NCBI GenBank assembly: GCA_029237695.1
Contig: CM055271.1
Location: 85,786,208 to 85,850,207, forward strand
DNA: 64,000 bases
Source of the DNA: Conchocele bisecta
Taxonomy: Eukaryota > Mollusca > Bivalvia > Lucinida > Thyasiridae
Direction: 5' to 3'
The notes beneath the pieces are model-generated. The model worked only from the letters and a program-made list of their open reading frames with translations. It made no database searches and had not been told where the DNA came from. Position 1 is the first letter of the stretch. Each line of letters begins with the position of its first letter. Shown here piece by piece: positions 25,490 to 37,416 of this stretch. A program made the position numbers and the translations under genes.

Positions 25490-25700
25490 TGAATAAAGCA
25501 TCACGCCACATACATAGAAATGTAATAAGATGGACAGAACTTAGAATGTCATCAGCCAGCAAGCATCAAGCCACATATAATTGTAATAAGACGGATAGAA
25601 CTTAAAATGTCATCAGCCAGCAAGCATCAAGCCACATATAATTGTAATAAGACGGATAGAACTTAAAATGTCATCAGCCAGCAAGCATCAAGACAAATAT
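25490..25700 (+). repeat. 61-bp tandem repeat
   Basis: Three to four copies of a 61-bp unit ('catcagccagcaagcatcaa' then 'gccacatataattgtaataa'), with 'catcagccag' at 25550, 25611 and 25672. Related degenerate sequence at 25440-25500. Flanks 25171-25489 and 25701-26065 show no supported gene. Confidence 0.85.
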
Positions 25701-26065
25701 AATTATGGCGGATATGACCTTCCATAGGCCTGTGTGTGCAAACTTTAAAAAGACCAATTGTTTTACTTACCACGGTAAACGCAACAGCCCATAATTTTAT
25801 AATAATTTGGACATTCCTTGCTGTGAGAAACCATAGATTGTTGTGTGTTTCCCAGAATAAATTGTGTCCGAATATTTAGGATTATTACGGCACATGGGAT
25901 ATCGACATATGCTCGGAGATACCTGTGCTGGTGACGGGAGAAATGGCTTATAGGTTTTGCGACCAGTGTAGTTTGCACTAATCGTGGATTAAGAACCATT
26001 TGATGTCTCTAACTGGGCTGTACTGTACAGCATGCAGTTAAATTATAAGGTGTCCAGCCGTGGTA

Positions 26066-26154
26066 AATGTTTGCCCTGGCACGAGGGAACTGTTTGAACC
26101 CCAAGGCCGTAGGCCGCGGGTTCAAACAGTCCCCGAGGGACAAGGTCAAACGTT
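26066..26154. repeat. Foldback hairpin, ~36-bp arms
   Basis: 26066-26101 ('aatgtttgccctggcacgag' onward) pairs with 26118-26154 ('gggttcaaacagtccccgag' onward). Loop about 16 bp and GC-rich. 26155-26998 is AT-rich and without recognisable features. Confidence 0.75.
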
Positions 26155-26998
26155 ATTGTTACATTTCCGTCAGAAATATCATGCAAGTTGTCAGAGCATT
26201 TATGCAGTATCAATTTCAATGAAATATAAAGTGTTTGAATGAAAGAAAATAGATTTATGTATAATATGAATGTTTTGGTTACTGATTATCACAAGCAGTT
26301 TGATAAATACATGTTTTTAAATATGGCGTAATTGTTGGACGTCACTTTTTGAGCGACGTCACCATTAATGTCAATGGGAACAGCATTTCCAAAAAAAATG
26401 CATATGTTTAACTGCATGCATCTTGTAAATTAGTTTAAATATTGAATACACATATGAATCAAAATCTGTGCAAATCTATCTGCTACTCTATGCATTTTAT
26501 TTCATTAAAATGTTCTTTATATCAGAAACATTATCTGGGACATTTTCTGGCAAAATAAACATTCAATCACCATTACCCCACGTATTGATTGGCATTATTG
26601 TACATTTTATATAAGACTTAAATTTCCACACTGATATCAGGGGCGATAACCGTGATAACGGACATTACTGTTTATTATCTGTATTTATTTTTTTCTATCG
26701 AAAATATTATATTTTCAGGTGATGCATTTAATTAGTATAAATAATTTAAAAAATATCATGCCTCATTTGCATATGAAAATAGCCTGATACAACAACGCGT
26801 CATTATTAGTAAAATAATTATTTCTAAATGATTATATCTGTATAGCAGGCACGCGTTATTTTTAGAACTGGTGGAATAGTGACATAATTATACACTTATT
26901 TAATTCCTATAAAGAACATTTTGTGGGCATGTACCTTTAATGTATATTTGAAGTAACATGCTAACAAGCACAGATACAAATACATGTAAGTCTATGGC

Positions 26999-27175
26999 AG
27001 GGATTCCGCTTGGGGGGAATAAAAAAAACGCCACTTCAAAAAAAAAAATAATAATAAATAAAATAATCACAAATTTAAATTTTTTTATACGAAAATTGTA
27101 ATTTTTTATCGCCAATCGCCAACTGTTTATTTTTATCGCCAATTGCGAAAGTGGCGATTGCCAGCGGAATCCCTG
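26999..27175. mobile_element. MITE with CAGGGATTCCGCT terminal inverted repeats
   Basis: Left end CAGGGATTCCGCTTGG, right end CCAGCGGAATCCCTG; both are flanked by TATGG, a 5-bp candidate target duplication. The interior is A/T-rich with 'atcgccaatcgcc' repeated. 177 bp, no ORF. Confidence 0.75.
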
Positions 27176-27439
27176 TATGGGATTTAAATGGGTGGGAAAT
27201 AATCTGTCCACCTACTGTATATAGTAAATACATGGTTAGCTGGTTAGTGCCACGACGTCATTCAATGCCAAATGGCGATGTCCACGCTAGCTAGATTCGG
27301 TATTGTATCTGTAAGATTAAATATCCGATTTATTTACGATGAGCTTCAATATTGACAGGCTTTAGACTACACAGTTGTAATAAAACGCATTACAATCCTG
27401 ATGTACATGTCCTTGTCACTGATTACGACGCATAACATT

Positions 27440-28765
27440 ACTAGATGGCCGCGGCCTGCATGTCGTGCCTTGGGCGAGGCATGGACACTAAAAAAAAAGA
27501 GATATAGTAGACGGAAAAACTTTAACCAAAAAAATTTAAACGGACACACGTACGTACGTCCATATGTACGTACATACGTACGGACGTACGCCAAAGTGCC
27601 GACTATATCGTGCTTTCTGCAAGCGGGCGCGACAAAAATTTTAACCAAAAACTTTAACCAAATATTTCAAAGTAATTAGACCTTGACATTGGGCACAGGG
27701 GCCGCACGGGAGGGGGGTAGAATGAAAATATAGATGATGATAAACACCCATGTGAAGTTTCAAGGTAATGGGCAAAGCAGGTGCAGAGATATAGTACATG
27801 AAAAAAAAAACTTTAACCAAAAAAAAAACAACCAAAAACTTCAAAGTAAGTTGACCTTGACATTGGGCACAGGGGCCGCACGGGTGGGGGTAGAATGAAA
27901 ATATGGATGATGATAAACACCCATGTGAAGTTTCAAGGTAATGGGCAAAGCAGGTGCAGAGATATATCACATGAAAAAACTTTAACCAAAAACATTAACC
28001 AAAAACTTCAAAGTAATTTGACCTTGACATTGGGCACAGGGGCCGCACGGGTGGGGGGTAGAATGAAAATATGGATGATGATAAACAGGCATGTGAAGGT
28101 TCAAGGTAATGGGCAAAGTAGGTGCATAGATATAGTACATGAACAAACTTTAACCAAAAACTTTAACCAAAAACTTCAAAGTAATTTGACCTTGACATTG
28201 GGCACAGGGGCCGCACGGATGGGGGGGTAGAATGAAAATATGGATGATGATAAACACCCATGTGAAGTTTCAAGGTAATGGGCAAAGCAGTTGCAGAGAT
28301 ATAGTATAAAACTTTAACCAAAAACTTTAATCAAAAACTTCAAAGTAATTTGACCTTGACATTGGGCACAGGGGCGCACGTTGGGGGGGGGGGGGGTAGA
28401 ATGAAAATATGGATGATGATAAACACCCATGTGAAGTTTCAAGGTAATGGGCAAAGCAGTTGCAGAGATATAGTATAACGAAAAACTTTAACCAAAAAAC
28501 TTTAACCAAAAACTTCAAAGTAATTTGACCTTGACATTGGGCACAGGGGCCGCACGGGAGGGGGGTAGAATGAAAATATAGATGATGATAAACACCCATG
28601 TGAAGTTTCAAGGTAATGGGCAAAGCAGTTGCAGAGATATAGTATAACGAAAAACTTTAACCAAAAAACTTTAACCAAAACTTTAACCCGACACACGTAC
28701 GTACGTACTTACGTATGCCAAAGTGCCGACTATATCGCGCTTTCCGCAAGCAGGCGCGAGAAAAA
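27440..28765. repeat. Tandem array of the 'ttgacattgggcacagggg' unit
   Basis: Starts 'agatggccgcggcctgcatg' and ends 'gctttccgcaagcaggcgcg', with about six intervening ~150-170-bp units carrying 'acacccatgtgaagtttcaa' and 'aaaaactttaaccaaaaact'. Same family as 12.2-16.5 and 18.5-19.6 kb; here the head ('cggcctgcatgtcgtgcctt') and tail ('accggacacacgtacgtacg'-like) modules suggest one expanded element. Confidence 0.9.
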
Positions 28766-29790
28766 CTGGACAACATTCAGCTGAATCGACAGCAATTTGG
28801 ATTTTGGACATTCAGCCACTCTTGTGATCAAATCAGGAACATGTTTCCTCTGGGAATTCTGGTAAGTAAAATAGGCTTATTGTTTACTTTCAATGCAGTA
28901 AATAAGACCGGCAATTCACCGTATTATTATCGTATCCTCGATAGTGCTGACCTATTTCGTTTACCGGAGTTATTTGGACCCTTTTTCAACTAAATGTTTG
29001 GTCAATAATAGCCGTATGGTCACTATGGCGTGTATCCACTGTTGTAGAGTATCTCCCTTGGTGAAATCGAACTGAATCATTAATAATTCATATTTTTGTG
29101 CAAATAATAACGATTACAGGAATAGCATGTGAGAGCATTCCGTGCGAATTGTAATGGCATATAATTCACATGTGGTTGGTGCATGTCACTCCGACTAATT
29201 GTAATAGCTAATTTGGTCTAATTGCAAACGAAGTGCGAAAACGATTGAAATGTTTACTAAATTTAGCTATTTTAGCTATGCATTTTATATTACGATATAG
29301 TCCAATATCGTGCCATGCGCCCTGTACAATACATAAGAATACTGCCAATGTTAACATGTAAATAATTGTAATGTGAACTTTCCATATGACTTTCATTCAC
29401 TCTATGTTGGACAGATGTAAAACTCAAATCCAAGTCGTCTGTCCATTCATTTATTAAGCTAGGCTAGATCAGATCAGACAGTTCTTCACCGAATGCACTG
29501 ATTTATACGTCGGTAAGCTGTAATAGGGACATGATGTGATGTATAATGTATTTCAATCACTGTTGCCTTAGGTCAGCCTGCAGTCTGATCAGAGTCTACA
29601 GTGTTTAGCATTAGTAATGTAATACTGCGAGTCTGCACCGGAAAATACTTGGCATATTGCTCTTTAACACATTAGCGCAGTGGCCACGGGCAGTCTGATC
29701 AGGGTAAGGCTGGATCGCAATGAAATGATTGTTTACTACTGTTAAATAACTGTGAATGACGCCGATATTCACATGTACGGCTGCGAATAT
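28766..29790. other. No supported gene
   Basis: A short plus-strand open stretch at 28760-28862 is followed by a good donor-like ctg|gtaagt, but no family is recognisable and no partner exon is seen. The rest is unique AT-rich intronic sequence. Confidence 0.3.
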
Positions 29791-29794
29791 ATAG

Positions 29795-29958
29795 AGGATA
29801 TTCCATCGTACATTTTGAATAGCGGGAAATAATACTTGGGTGTGCGTCGGCTTCCGCGTAAGCAACGAGTGAGAGTAGCGAACGAGTTGCTTGCACGGAC
29901 GCCGACGGACACGAGTGTATTATATCCGCTATTCAAACATGTACGATGGAATATCCTA
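29795..29958. repeat. Long foldback hairpin
   Basis: 29795-29825 ('aggatattccatcgtacatt' onward) pairs with 29927-29958, and an inner arm 'aatacttgggtgtgcgtcgg' pairs with 'ccgacggacacgagtgtatt', so most of the 164 bp can fold. The minus-strand ORFs here are by-products. Confidence 0.75.
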
Positions 29959-30604
29959 TTTATTACACTTCCACGGCGGATACATATGCACATTTAGTCT
30001 ATTTTTTATATTAAAATCAATGAATTGTGACGCATGAATAGTTACACAATAACATGTTTTCCCGCGTTTTGACGTTATATTGTGTGACGTCAAATGTGAC
30101 GTCATGTAAACTTTTTGAAATTCAAATTACACAGCTGTTTCTATGAACCAGATATATTTGACTGCATGTTTGGAATGTGTTCAATCACATTAACATTCTA
30201 GATTAGTCGAAACCCTTTCCAAGTTTTCAAATAATTTTATTTTGACTGTAAACATTTTGCATGGTAGCTCGTGGTTTCCCAGAAAACAGGCGCGCAATTA
30301 CAGATGTTCTCTTCACGGTGTATTATTTGTAAGGAGTTGATTATGGGCTTTCTCTCCCAGCGAAACCCATGCAAATATATTGTTTGTGTAAGCAAACGCT
30401 AGATATCACAGCTGTTCATTAATGTGTTATATCGCATTCTCCGACCCATGAATTCCATCAGCCCCCTTCTTCCAACTAGTGAATATATCTTTGTGTACAT
30501 TGCAATTGATCATCATTCATCATTTTAATTCACGAGATTGATTAGAATTGCCATGCAATCATAATAATGATTTCATGTGCACTGCTGTGACTATCATGGA
30601 GACT

Positions 30605-30935
30605 ATAACACGTTACACTCTGGTAACAACATGGTTGGTGTTTTGTAGTCCCAGCCAATGACGCCACACCAATTTGGTGACATAGTCTATCTCGGCAGAG
30701 CCTGTACGGTGAACCTGTTCGATTCTGGGGTCCACGACACGATTCCGTGTATCAGCGGGGACACAACTCCATGTGGACCAGTGCGTACTGGGCGGGGCCA
30801 CTAATCCGGTGACGTCGTCCAGTCCAAGGACGAGATGAATCTCTAAGGACGTCCACCCATAGAAGAAATAATGTAACAACCCCATCCGCCAAAATTGTTA
30901 ACTGAACGACGTTGTAGAACGTCAACGTCAACATG
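30605..30935 (-). other. GC-richer open stretch, unidentified
   Basis: A 90-codon minus-strand open frame (30613-30885) in a GC-richer patch within AT-rich intron. Two overlapping minus frames are open and neither matches a family I recognise. It could be a decayed exon or retrogene fragment. I assign no function. Confidence 0.2.
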
Positions 30936-31509
30936 ACGGAATCCTGAAGTAGTTATCGGATAATCTTAGTTCATATCTTGAACATTATACTGTATACCTC
31001 GTGGTCTCTTTCTACAATGTGCTTGGTTTTCCAACCTAGCAATAAACTTATCTCAGTGTCACCCTGGCGTGACATAGTTCACATATTGAATTTTTAATAA
31101 ATTAATTTTATAGCGGCATCGCGGGCACCTGTCTATTATAATGGAGCGCTGCCCATAAATGTGTTTTCACCAACAGTACTATTACGTGATTGGCAGAGTG
31201 ACACTGAATCGATCGTACACATGGTGCGCGTCACAGGAAAGTACGTAAATAAGGCGGGGCATGTGGTTCTAAATATAACTGCAAAGTTATTGCAAGATTT
31301 CACGATTAATTTAATAGATAATGGCGAAAGCGTTGCAATATGCGACTAATTGAGATGAAATGCACTGCTTTCATTGGTCGAGAAACTAGGACAAACAGTA
31401 AATGCTCTAATAAAGTTGAAAGTTCACTTATTTGAGCTGGTTTGCCTTCCTATGTACGAGTCCGTGTGTATTTTGTCACTGCATAGCGAGTTAGTGATAA
31501 AATGACTAC

Positions 31510-31614
31510 CTTTGCCTTGCATTCCTTGAATGTGCCGGTCCAGGGACATCCACGGTTCGGACACACAGTCCGAAGGCTCGCCATCTCGCGCTTCATCATA
31601 TTGTCCGGGAACAT
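31510..31614 (-). CDS. TRAF-like gene, exon 3 (zinc finger)
   Basis: A 105-nt exon. On the minus strand the acceptor 'gacattttgttcag' precedes MFPDNMMKREMASLRTVCPN then RGCPWTGTFKECKAK, and the donor is AAAG|GTAGTC; both ends phase 0. Residues 86-120 of the assembled protein. The 'PDNxxKREMxxLxxxCPNxGCxWTG' block is characteristic of the linker and first zinc finger of TRAF proteins. C103/C108 pair with H122/C126 from exon 4. A SINE with a 14-bp target duplication sits only about ten bases upstream of the acceptor (see 31639). Confidence 0.9.
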
Positions 31615-31638
31615 CTGAACAAAATGTCAAAGATGAAG

Positions 31639-31833
31639 TAAAAAGTAAATGAGTTTAAAGTCCCAGCAACAGCCCAGGTCATACAGAGACAGACCACAGT
31701 TTCCAGTCTCATCCGACAGACCAGTGGGATGGAAATACTATGAACGTATTTGTGATGCCCTAGGCGAGGTTTGAACTCACAAACCTCCGGATTGGAAGTC
31801 AGGTGTTCTAACCCCTAGCCCACAACCCATCAT
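31639..31833 (-). mobile_element. tRNA-derived SINE beside the exon 3 acceptor
   Basis: Flanked by a perfect 14-bp target duplication, TGTCAAAGATGAAG at 31625-31638 and 31834-31847. The minus strand starts 'tgggctaggggttagaacac' and contains 'ggtttgtgagttcaaacctc' (B box GAGTTCAAACC). It ends toward 31640 in 'gggactttaaactcattta'. The perfect duplication indicates a recent insertion. Confidence 0.85.
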
Positions 31834-32414
31834 TGTCAAAGATGAAGGGTTTAATGCTTTACATGCTGACTTTGCTGACGATACTGACTTTGCCTCAAAG
31901 AGAATTAAAAAAATATTTTTTTATTTCTTCTCAAAATTATATGGTGTGACCACCATTTGAATCGTCACATTTGACCTTGAACAAAGGGTCACATGGGAGG
32001 GCTATACAATGAAACTATGGACGATGGAAACTATGGAGATATTTATAACAGATTGCTAACTTTAACACAAAGTAATTTGGCCTTGGGCATGATGGCCTCA
32101 TGGATGGGCTATGGTCTGAAAATATGGATGATGATAAACAGGACATGTGGTTGTGACTGTGACTGTAGATATGGTTGACGGGCGAAAATCTGACATCTGC
32201 GTAATTTCATTAAATATGTTTACAAAATATTTTCATAAATAAAGTCAAAAGTTGCATGTACTCTGAAAATTTGTCAACTTTTGACGCCATTTAAATAAAA
32301 TATTGTAAATTTTGTAAACGTATTTCATGAAATTACGCAGATGTACGAAGGTACAAAATCACATGGCATGTATCATATGACCTTGGGTATGTGGGCAGCA
32401 TGGATGGGTGTTAC

Positions 32415-32493
32415 CTGGCCTTGCTTTAGAAGACTGTAATCTCCCAGCTCTCCATCTTCCTCACAAATCAGGCACCGCCGCTCCTCGCCCAAA
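32415..32493 (-). CDS. TRAF-like gene, exon 2 (second half of RING)
   Basis: A 79-nt exon. On the minus strand the acceptor 'acacgtatgttgcag' precedes one base completing the split codon from exon 1 (S59), then LGEERRCLICEEDGELGDYS and LLKQGQ, with donor CAG|GTAACA in phase 0. C66 and C69 supply the last two zinc ligands of the RING finger begun in exon 1, giving C30-x2-C33-x11-C45-x-H47-x2-C50-x2-C53-x12-C66-x2-C69. The phase fit with exon 1 (two bases) and exon 3 (phase 0) is exact. Confidence 0.9.
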
Positions 32494-32559
32494 CTGCAAC
32501 ATACGTGTACAGTGGAACCTCTCAACACCGGACATACCCGACAGTACATGTATGTGACT

Positions 32560-32785
32560 GTGACTGAGACACGGGGCTCATGGGATTTGTGACCAGTGTA
32601 ACTTCTGATCAAATAGCCTGATATTGGTCTATATTGCTTGTTAGACGCATGGCGGGTGATTCATTGATGGAATGCCGAACAGTGCAGATCCTGATCAGAC
32701 TGTGCGGATGCTTAAGCCGATCTGGATCTACACTGGTTGCAAAACCCATAAGCCACATTTCTCCAGTCACAGGCCACATATATCT
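32560..32785. repeat. Palindromic 'GATCAG' dispersed repeat, copy A
   Basis: Half-sites 'gtgactgagacacggggctc' and 'catttctccagtcacaggcc' flank 'gatcctgatcagactgtgcg'. Same family as 33085-33300. A diverged second copy of the exon 2 acceptor flank ('gccgctccttgcccgaactg') lies near 32911, between the two, as a duplicated intron fragment. Confidence 0.65.
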
Positions 32786-33084
32786 GGATGGATGGACAAT
32801 ATATCTGGATTAACGGACAATATATCGCTTTTACGTAACTCTTTCGTTGAAATGATATAATAATGAACAGTGCAGACTACACTGGTCGCAAAACCCATCC
32901 AAGTAACATTCACTGCCGCTCCTTGCCCGAACTGTAATACACTGTGGAACCCCTCTATACCGGACACACTCAACAATATATCTGGATGAACTTCGATTTT
33001 ACGTACTTTCGTTAAAATGATGGAATTCCGAGTGGGGTGGGTGAAGTTTTTCCTCTTTTTTTATTGAAATATAAAAAATGTGTC

Positions 33085-33300
33085 TGTGACTGGAGAAATG
33101 TGACTCATGGGTTTTGCCACCAGTGTCAATCCAGATCAGGCTGCGCATCCACTCAGTCTGATCAGGATCTGCACTGTTCGCAATTCCGTTATAGTAAAGA
33201 TCCTGATCAGACTGTGTGGATGCACAGGCTAATCAGACAGATCTGGATCTAAACTGGTCGCAAAGTCCATAAGCCCCATTTCTCCAGTCGCAGATCTGGA
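33085..33300. repeat. Palindromic 'GATCAG' dispersed repeat, copy B
   Basis: Arms of about 95 bp: 33088-33187 ('gtgactggagaaatgtgact' to 'ctgatcaggatc') and 33199-33298 ('gatcctgatcagactgtgtg' to 'catttctccagtcgcag'). Whole unit is an imperfect palindrome around 33193. Confidence 0.8.
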
Positions 33301-33559
33301 TGGAGTTCGTTTTTCCGTACTTTCGTTATCTGTTTAACGCAGGCGGAATTTCACGGTTACATGGCTTTGCTCATTATGTCTGTCAAATGTGTCAAGGTGT
33401 GTTCACGTGTCAGACATGTCCGTTAAATGCCGCTGGTCCGACCCGACAGTAAACCAGAAGACGCCGGACCGAATGTCCAACTATAATTTTTTTTTTTTTT
33501 TTATTCTAACCTTCAATGAAACCACCTTCCTTTGGTATGCGCTTCTGGTGCTAGCTAGC

Positions 33560-35270
33560 TTTTCTTATATGACATATATACTAAACTAAAAAGCTCTTAA
33601 ATATCACACATAATCAATTTCTCTGGCAATCCAATCCCCCCCCCCCCGGGAACAACCTTATACAAACACAACATGCACTTATATTTAGCATTTAATCAAG
33701 AAAAATACATCATTGTATAGTATTTTAGACAAGCAGGCGACGCGACATTTGAATCTAAAGAACGGGAAAAAGTTGATATTCTCAGTAAAGAATTAATTTA
33801 TAGACCCACGCTTTACGACACATTAATCTTATAGTCCATGAATCACATGTATGAACTTACGCGAAAGTCGATGTCAGTTCGCTTGAATGCCGGACATCAT
33901 TAGTTTAAATGCATATTGTTCTGTAGAACAGAACACCTAATATACCTTGCAAATTAATTACACATGTATCTATATCTAGAATATACATATGCACAAATAT
34001 AAGTATATACACACTTACATGTATATACCGATACACATATACATATGTACAAACGATATCCTATAAAACAAAATAACGACATGTCATGGCGACACCGTCA
34101 GATAAACATCTGACTTTGATACCAGGTAATTGTCAAAACCATCTTAACGGACATAACACTATCAAGCTTCGCAAAAACCACCACAAGCACATGTGCATAT
34201 CAGTTTTGCTTTCGCAGTAAACATTGGCATATAACATTGATCACATCTAACAACTAGTAATCTTTGTTTCTGAGAAATCATGAATACTGTAACAAAATAT
34301 AACACATACTAATACATGTAGTACAGAAAATACACACAGTCTTCTTTGTAAAATCATTATAGAAATGGACATAAACATGTATAATTTCTGAATAATTCCA
34401 ACTGTTTTATTCTTAACTTTAGGTACATGTCTATATCAGGCTCTTTCAATGTTTTTAATCAAATTCGCATTGGTAGTGGAACATAATCTTCCCAAGTCCC
34501 ATTTTTGTGTAAGTGACAATTTAGTATTAGCCATCTGAATAATAGAAGCCATATAACATACCACATGAAATGTTTCGCTAGCAAAATCACACCACCTCCC
34601 AAACTACTAGCAGAAGCTCACTCATTACATTTTCTGAATTCTCGGAAATATGTTATACTTGTAGAATCTGCTCGGCTCTGCAGTAGTAGATCAGGAAGCA
34701 GACGGACATTGCCCACGATCACATCCGGTAATTGCTCAATGTCCCTCTATATATCTGGAATATATAATTGAACTATCCAAACAATACATATGGGTGAAAA
34801 CATATATATAACATAATGAATATACATGTACGAAAAAAACACCATCGCGATGACACAATGCTAGCATTAAAGCTGACATTAAGCCACATTGAATAATATT
34901 AATGAAAATTAATTTAAATAACACTGATTCTAAACTAAAAGAAACCTGATAAAACATAACTACATGAAATACTTTTGTCTCTGAATAATACATACATAGA
35001 CCCACATAGTAGGCATTTGCTGAAGCCGTTATAAATATACATTGTTCTCATTCGATGTCATCAAATATTAAATTATTATTATATTGTATTATTCGGTATC
35101 ACATGAATATCGAATGAATAAACTACAGTGTCATCCTTTAATTAGGTTTCATAATAAATGTTGTTAATACATGCTGAATTATTTGCACACATCAGATTCA
35201 TGCCTGTACGATACATTAGAATCATTTATATAAGAAATAACGTCAATATGTGTATAGCACGGATGTCTAT
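33560..35270. other. AT-rich intron sequence, no gene
   Basis: Contains a short C run at 33638-33647, a block 'aaaagctcttaaatatcaca' repeated at 37720, and 'acatatacatatgtac'-type microsatellite near 34010-34050. No exon with TRAF features and no other gene is seen. Confidence 0.5.
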
Positions 35271-35279
35271 ATTCAAAAA

Positions 35280-36265
35280 TATAAAGTGTACCCCACGCTT
35301 ATCAGTGTACGCCTGGCTCCGCCAGGCAACCCACACGTGGGTATGTATTCTAAGGAACTTAAATCACGTCCTGCCTCCTCATACCACTCAACAAATCTTC
35401 AGTATATGCGTATTATCATGGCTCCGCCAGCCCACCCAAACGTGGGTAAATATACTGAAGAACTTAATCATGTCCTGCCGCCTCAGGCCAATCATCAAAT
35501 CTTCAGTATATCTTATGCGTATTATCATGGCTCCGCCAGCCCGCCCAAACGTGGGTAAGTACATTAAAGAACTTAAATCATGTCCAAACATAGACCAATC
35601 ATATAATTCTCAATATACTCAATACTCAAGAACTCCACCAGCCCACCCAAAAAAGTGGGTGGCTATACTCAAGAACAGCAAACATGGCCAGCAAAACCCA
35701 ATCATCAATTATTCAGTGAATTGAGTAGTACACAATATGAAAACACCATGAGCCCACCCAAAACGTCGGTAGGGATACCCAATAATATAAATCGTGTCCA
35801 CCACATACCAATCATCAATAATTCAATATAATCAGTACATAATATGCCGACTCACACAGCCCACCCAAAACGTGGGTGGGTATACTAAAGAACAAAAAGC
35901 AGGGCCATTACAGACCAATCTTCAATTATTCAGTAAATCGAGTACGCAATAAAAGGACTCCGCCAGTCCACCCAAAACGTGGGTGGCTATACTCTAATAT
36001 ATAAATCATATCCATCATAGAACAATCATCAATTCTTCCGTACCGTATACTTAGTATGTAATATGATGATTCCGCCAACCCACCCAAGACATGGGTGGAT
36101 ATACTCCAGAACATAACGTACGGCTACCAAAGACCACTCTTCAATCTTCAGTATACTCAGTATTGTAATATATGACGCCTCACACCCAGTAACACGTGGG
36201 TGGGTATACTCAAAAGCATAAAACATTGTCACCGAATATCAATCATAAAATATTCAGTATATCCA
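35280..36265 (+). repeat. ~107-bp tandem array with a conserved hairpin
   Basis: Nine diverged units; 'ccacccaaaacgtgggtgg' or a variant recurs at about 35335, 35443, 35550, 35653, 35765, 35869, 35975, 36090 and 36196. That core is itself an inverted repeat (CCACCC/GGGTGG). Unit flanks ('atcatcaa.ttattcagta') vary much more than the hairpin. The ORFs across it are artefacts. Confidence 0.85.
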
Positions 36266-36617
36266 GTACGTAATGCCAAATCAGCCACAAATACCATAAT
36301 CCTCCTTACTCCAGATATAGTCAAATGACCACTGAAGGCCATTCATAAAATATTTTTTATACCATGTGCATACAACAACTTTGCAATCCAGCACAGGAAA
36401 TTCCAAATTCCTGTACAAATCATAAGTCAAGCAATACTCATCTTTTAAATTGTCCACCTTCATTTTGTTACACGCCTCAGTCGACTTCATTCTGCCCCAA
36501 TGGCTGGACGAGCCACAGGCGAAACAGCTCCCGGTCCCGCTGTATGCACAGCCCTGAATACGGCTGTCCCCACCGGCCCCGCATGTGGCACCTTACCCCC
36601 AAAAATATAAAAAAATA

Positions 36618-36835
36618 TTGGAGGATATGACAAGGTTGGATTTTTCTTTCTTAGGAGTAAGTGAACCTATTGTTTAGTTCATGCAGTACCAGTACAGACT
36701 GGCTGCAGGTCATGTACAAGTTGGTCCCACAGCATCCATACGAATAGTGAAAGTAGGAGAGACTGGCCTTATTGGATGGCATTCGGTTAAATTATATAGT
36801 AAAACTATTTGGTGGTGTCTAACCTTAAATTATAT
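36618..36835 (-). repeat. Dispersed repeat, copy 2 (inverted relative to 23285)
   Basis: Reverse complement of the repeat at 23285-23495: 'caaggttggatttttctttc', 'tccatacgaatagtgaaagt', 'gagactggccttattggatg'. An internal ~47-bp block ('aaattatatagtaaaactat' onward) is tandemly doubled at 36791-36862. Confidence 0.75.
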
Positions 36836-37266
36836 AGTAAAACTATTTGGTGGTGTCTAACCTTATAGGCAACAGGTTGCACTATATCACTGCACCACGC
36901 TACACAGTACAAATGTGCGTAATAGCATTTACACTTCGCACACTAAAATATAGAAAAAAGCTGCAGGGTGGTGACGTTCATGTCGCTATATTATTAAGAA
37001 ATAATACTACAATATGACACAAACATAGTACCATAAACTTACCTAATAAAGTGTGTATTAGCAAACATCTTAGGTCACTCTTCACACATTAGAAAGTAAA
37101 CAAAGTAACGCTTCAAACTCCATTTTGGAAAGACTACTATGTCATAACTCTGAATTGAATTGAATTTAATTGACATTATCTGCTCTTCAATGCCAGAACT
37201 AAAAGTCAATTGAATCGTATTACCCTGTGTTATCCACGTGTATTCACCACCCGCTGCACGTATCTT

Positions 37267-37416
37267 CTACACATCAGCCTCAACTGCCAAACGCTCCCGT
37301 TCTATGTCGCCCTTCATGCCCGACAACTGCACCCCAATATGCAGTCCACCTTGCTGTTGAATTGCCTGACGAATGCTGTCCAATAATCTCGACCAAATTG
37401 TACTCGAATCCGCCAT
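37267..37416 (-). CDS. Small ORF, possible retroelement gag-like fragment
   Basis: A 49-codon minus-strand ORF, MADSSTIWSRLLDSIRQAIQ continuing to a KGDIERERLAVEADV end, GC-richer than its flanks and amphipathic. It resembles the charged N-terminal helix of retroelement gag-like proteins only in composition. I recognise no family. Below 60 codons and unsupported by neighbours, so it may be chance. Confidence 0.25.
   Translation of the reverse strand: MADSSTIWSRLLDSIRQAIQQQGGLHIGVQLSGMKGDIERERLAVEADV

Noticed and set aside
25763..25999. Minus-strand 'HSKECPNYYKIMGC' as another TRAF zinc-finger exon
   Set aside because: Cys spacing is poor, and its phases do not fit between exons 3 and 4, which already join in phase 0 with a complete finger.
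28715..28993. Host exon ending in ctg|gtaagt
   Set aside because: Only a donor-like site; no acceptor, family match or partner exon, and it starts inside a repeat array.
30613..30885. 90-aa minus-strand gene
   Set aside because: Two overlapping frames are open and neither resembles a known protein; kept only as an unidentified open stretch.
36364..36630. 88-aa plus-strand ORF rich in Cys and Ser
   Set aside because: No cysteine pattern of a known domain, no splice support, and it runs off into unrelated repeat sequence.
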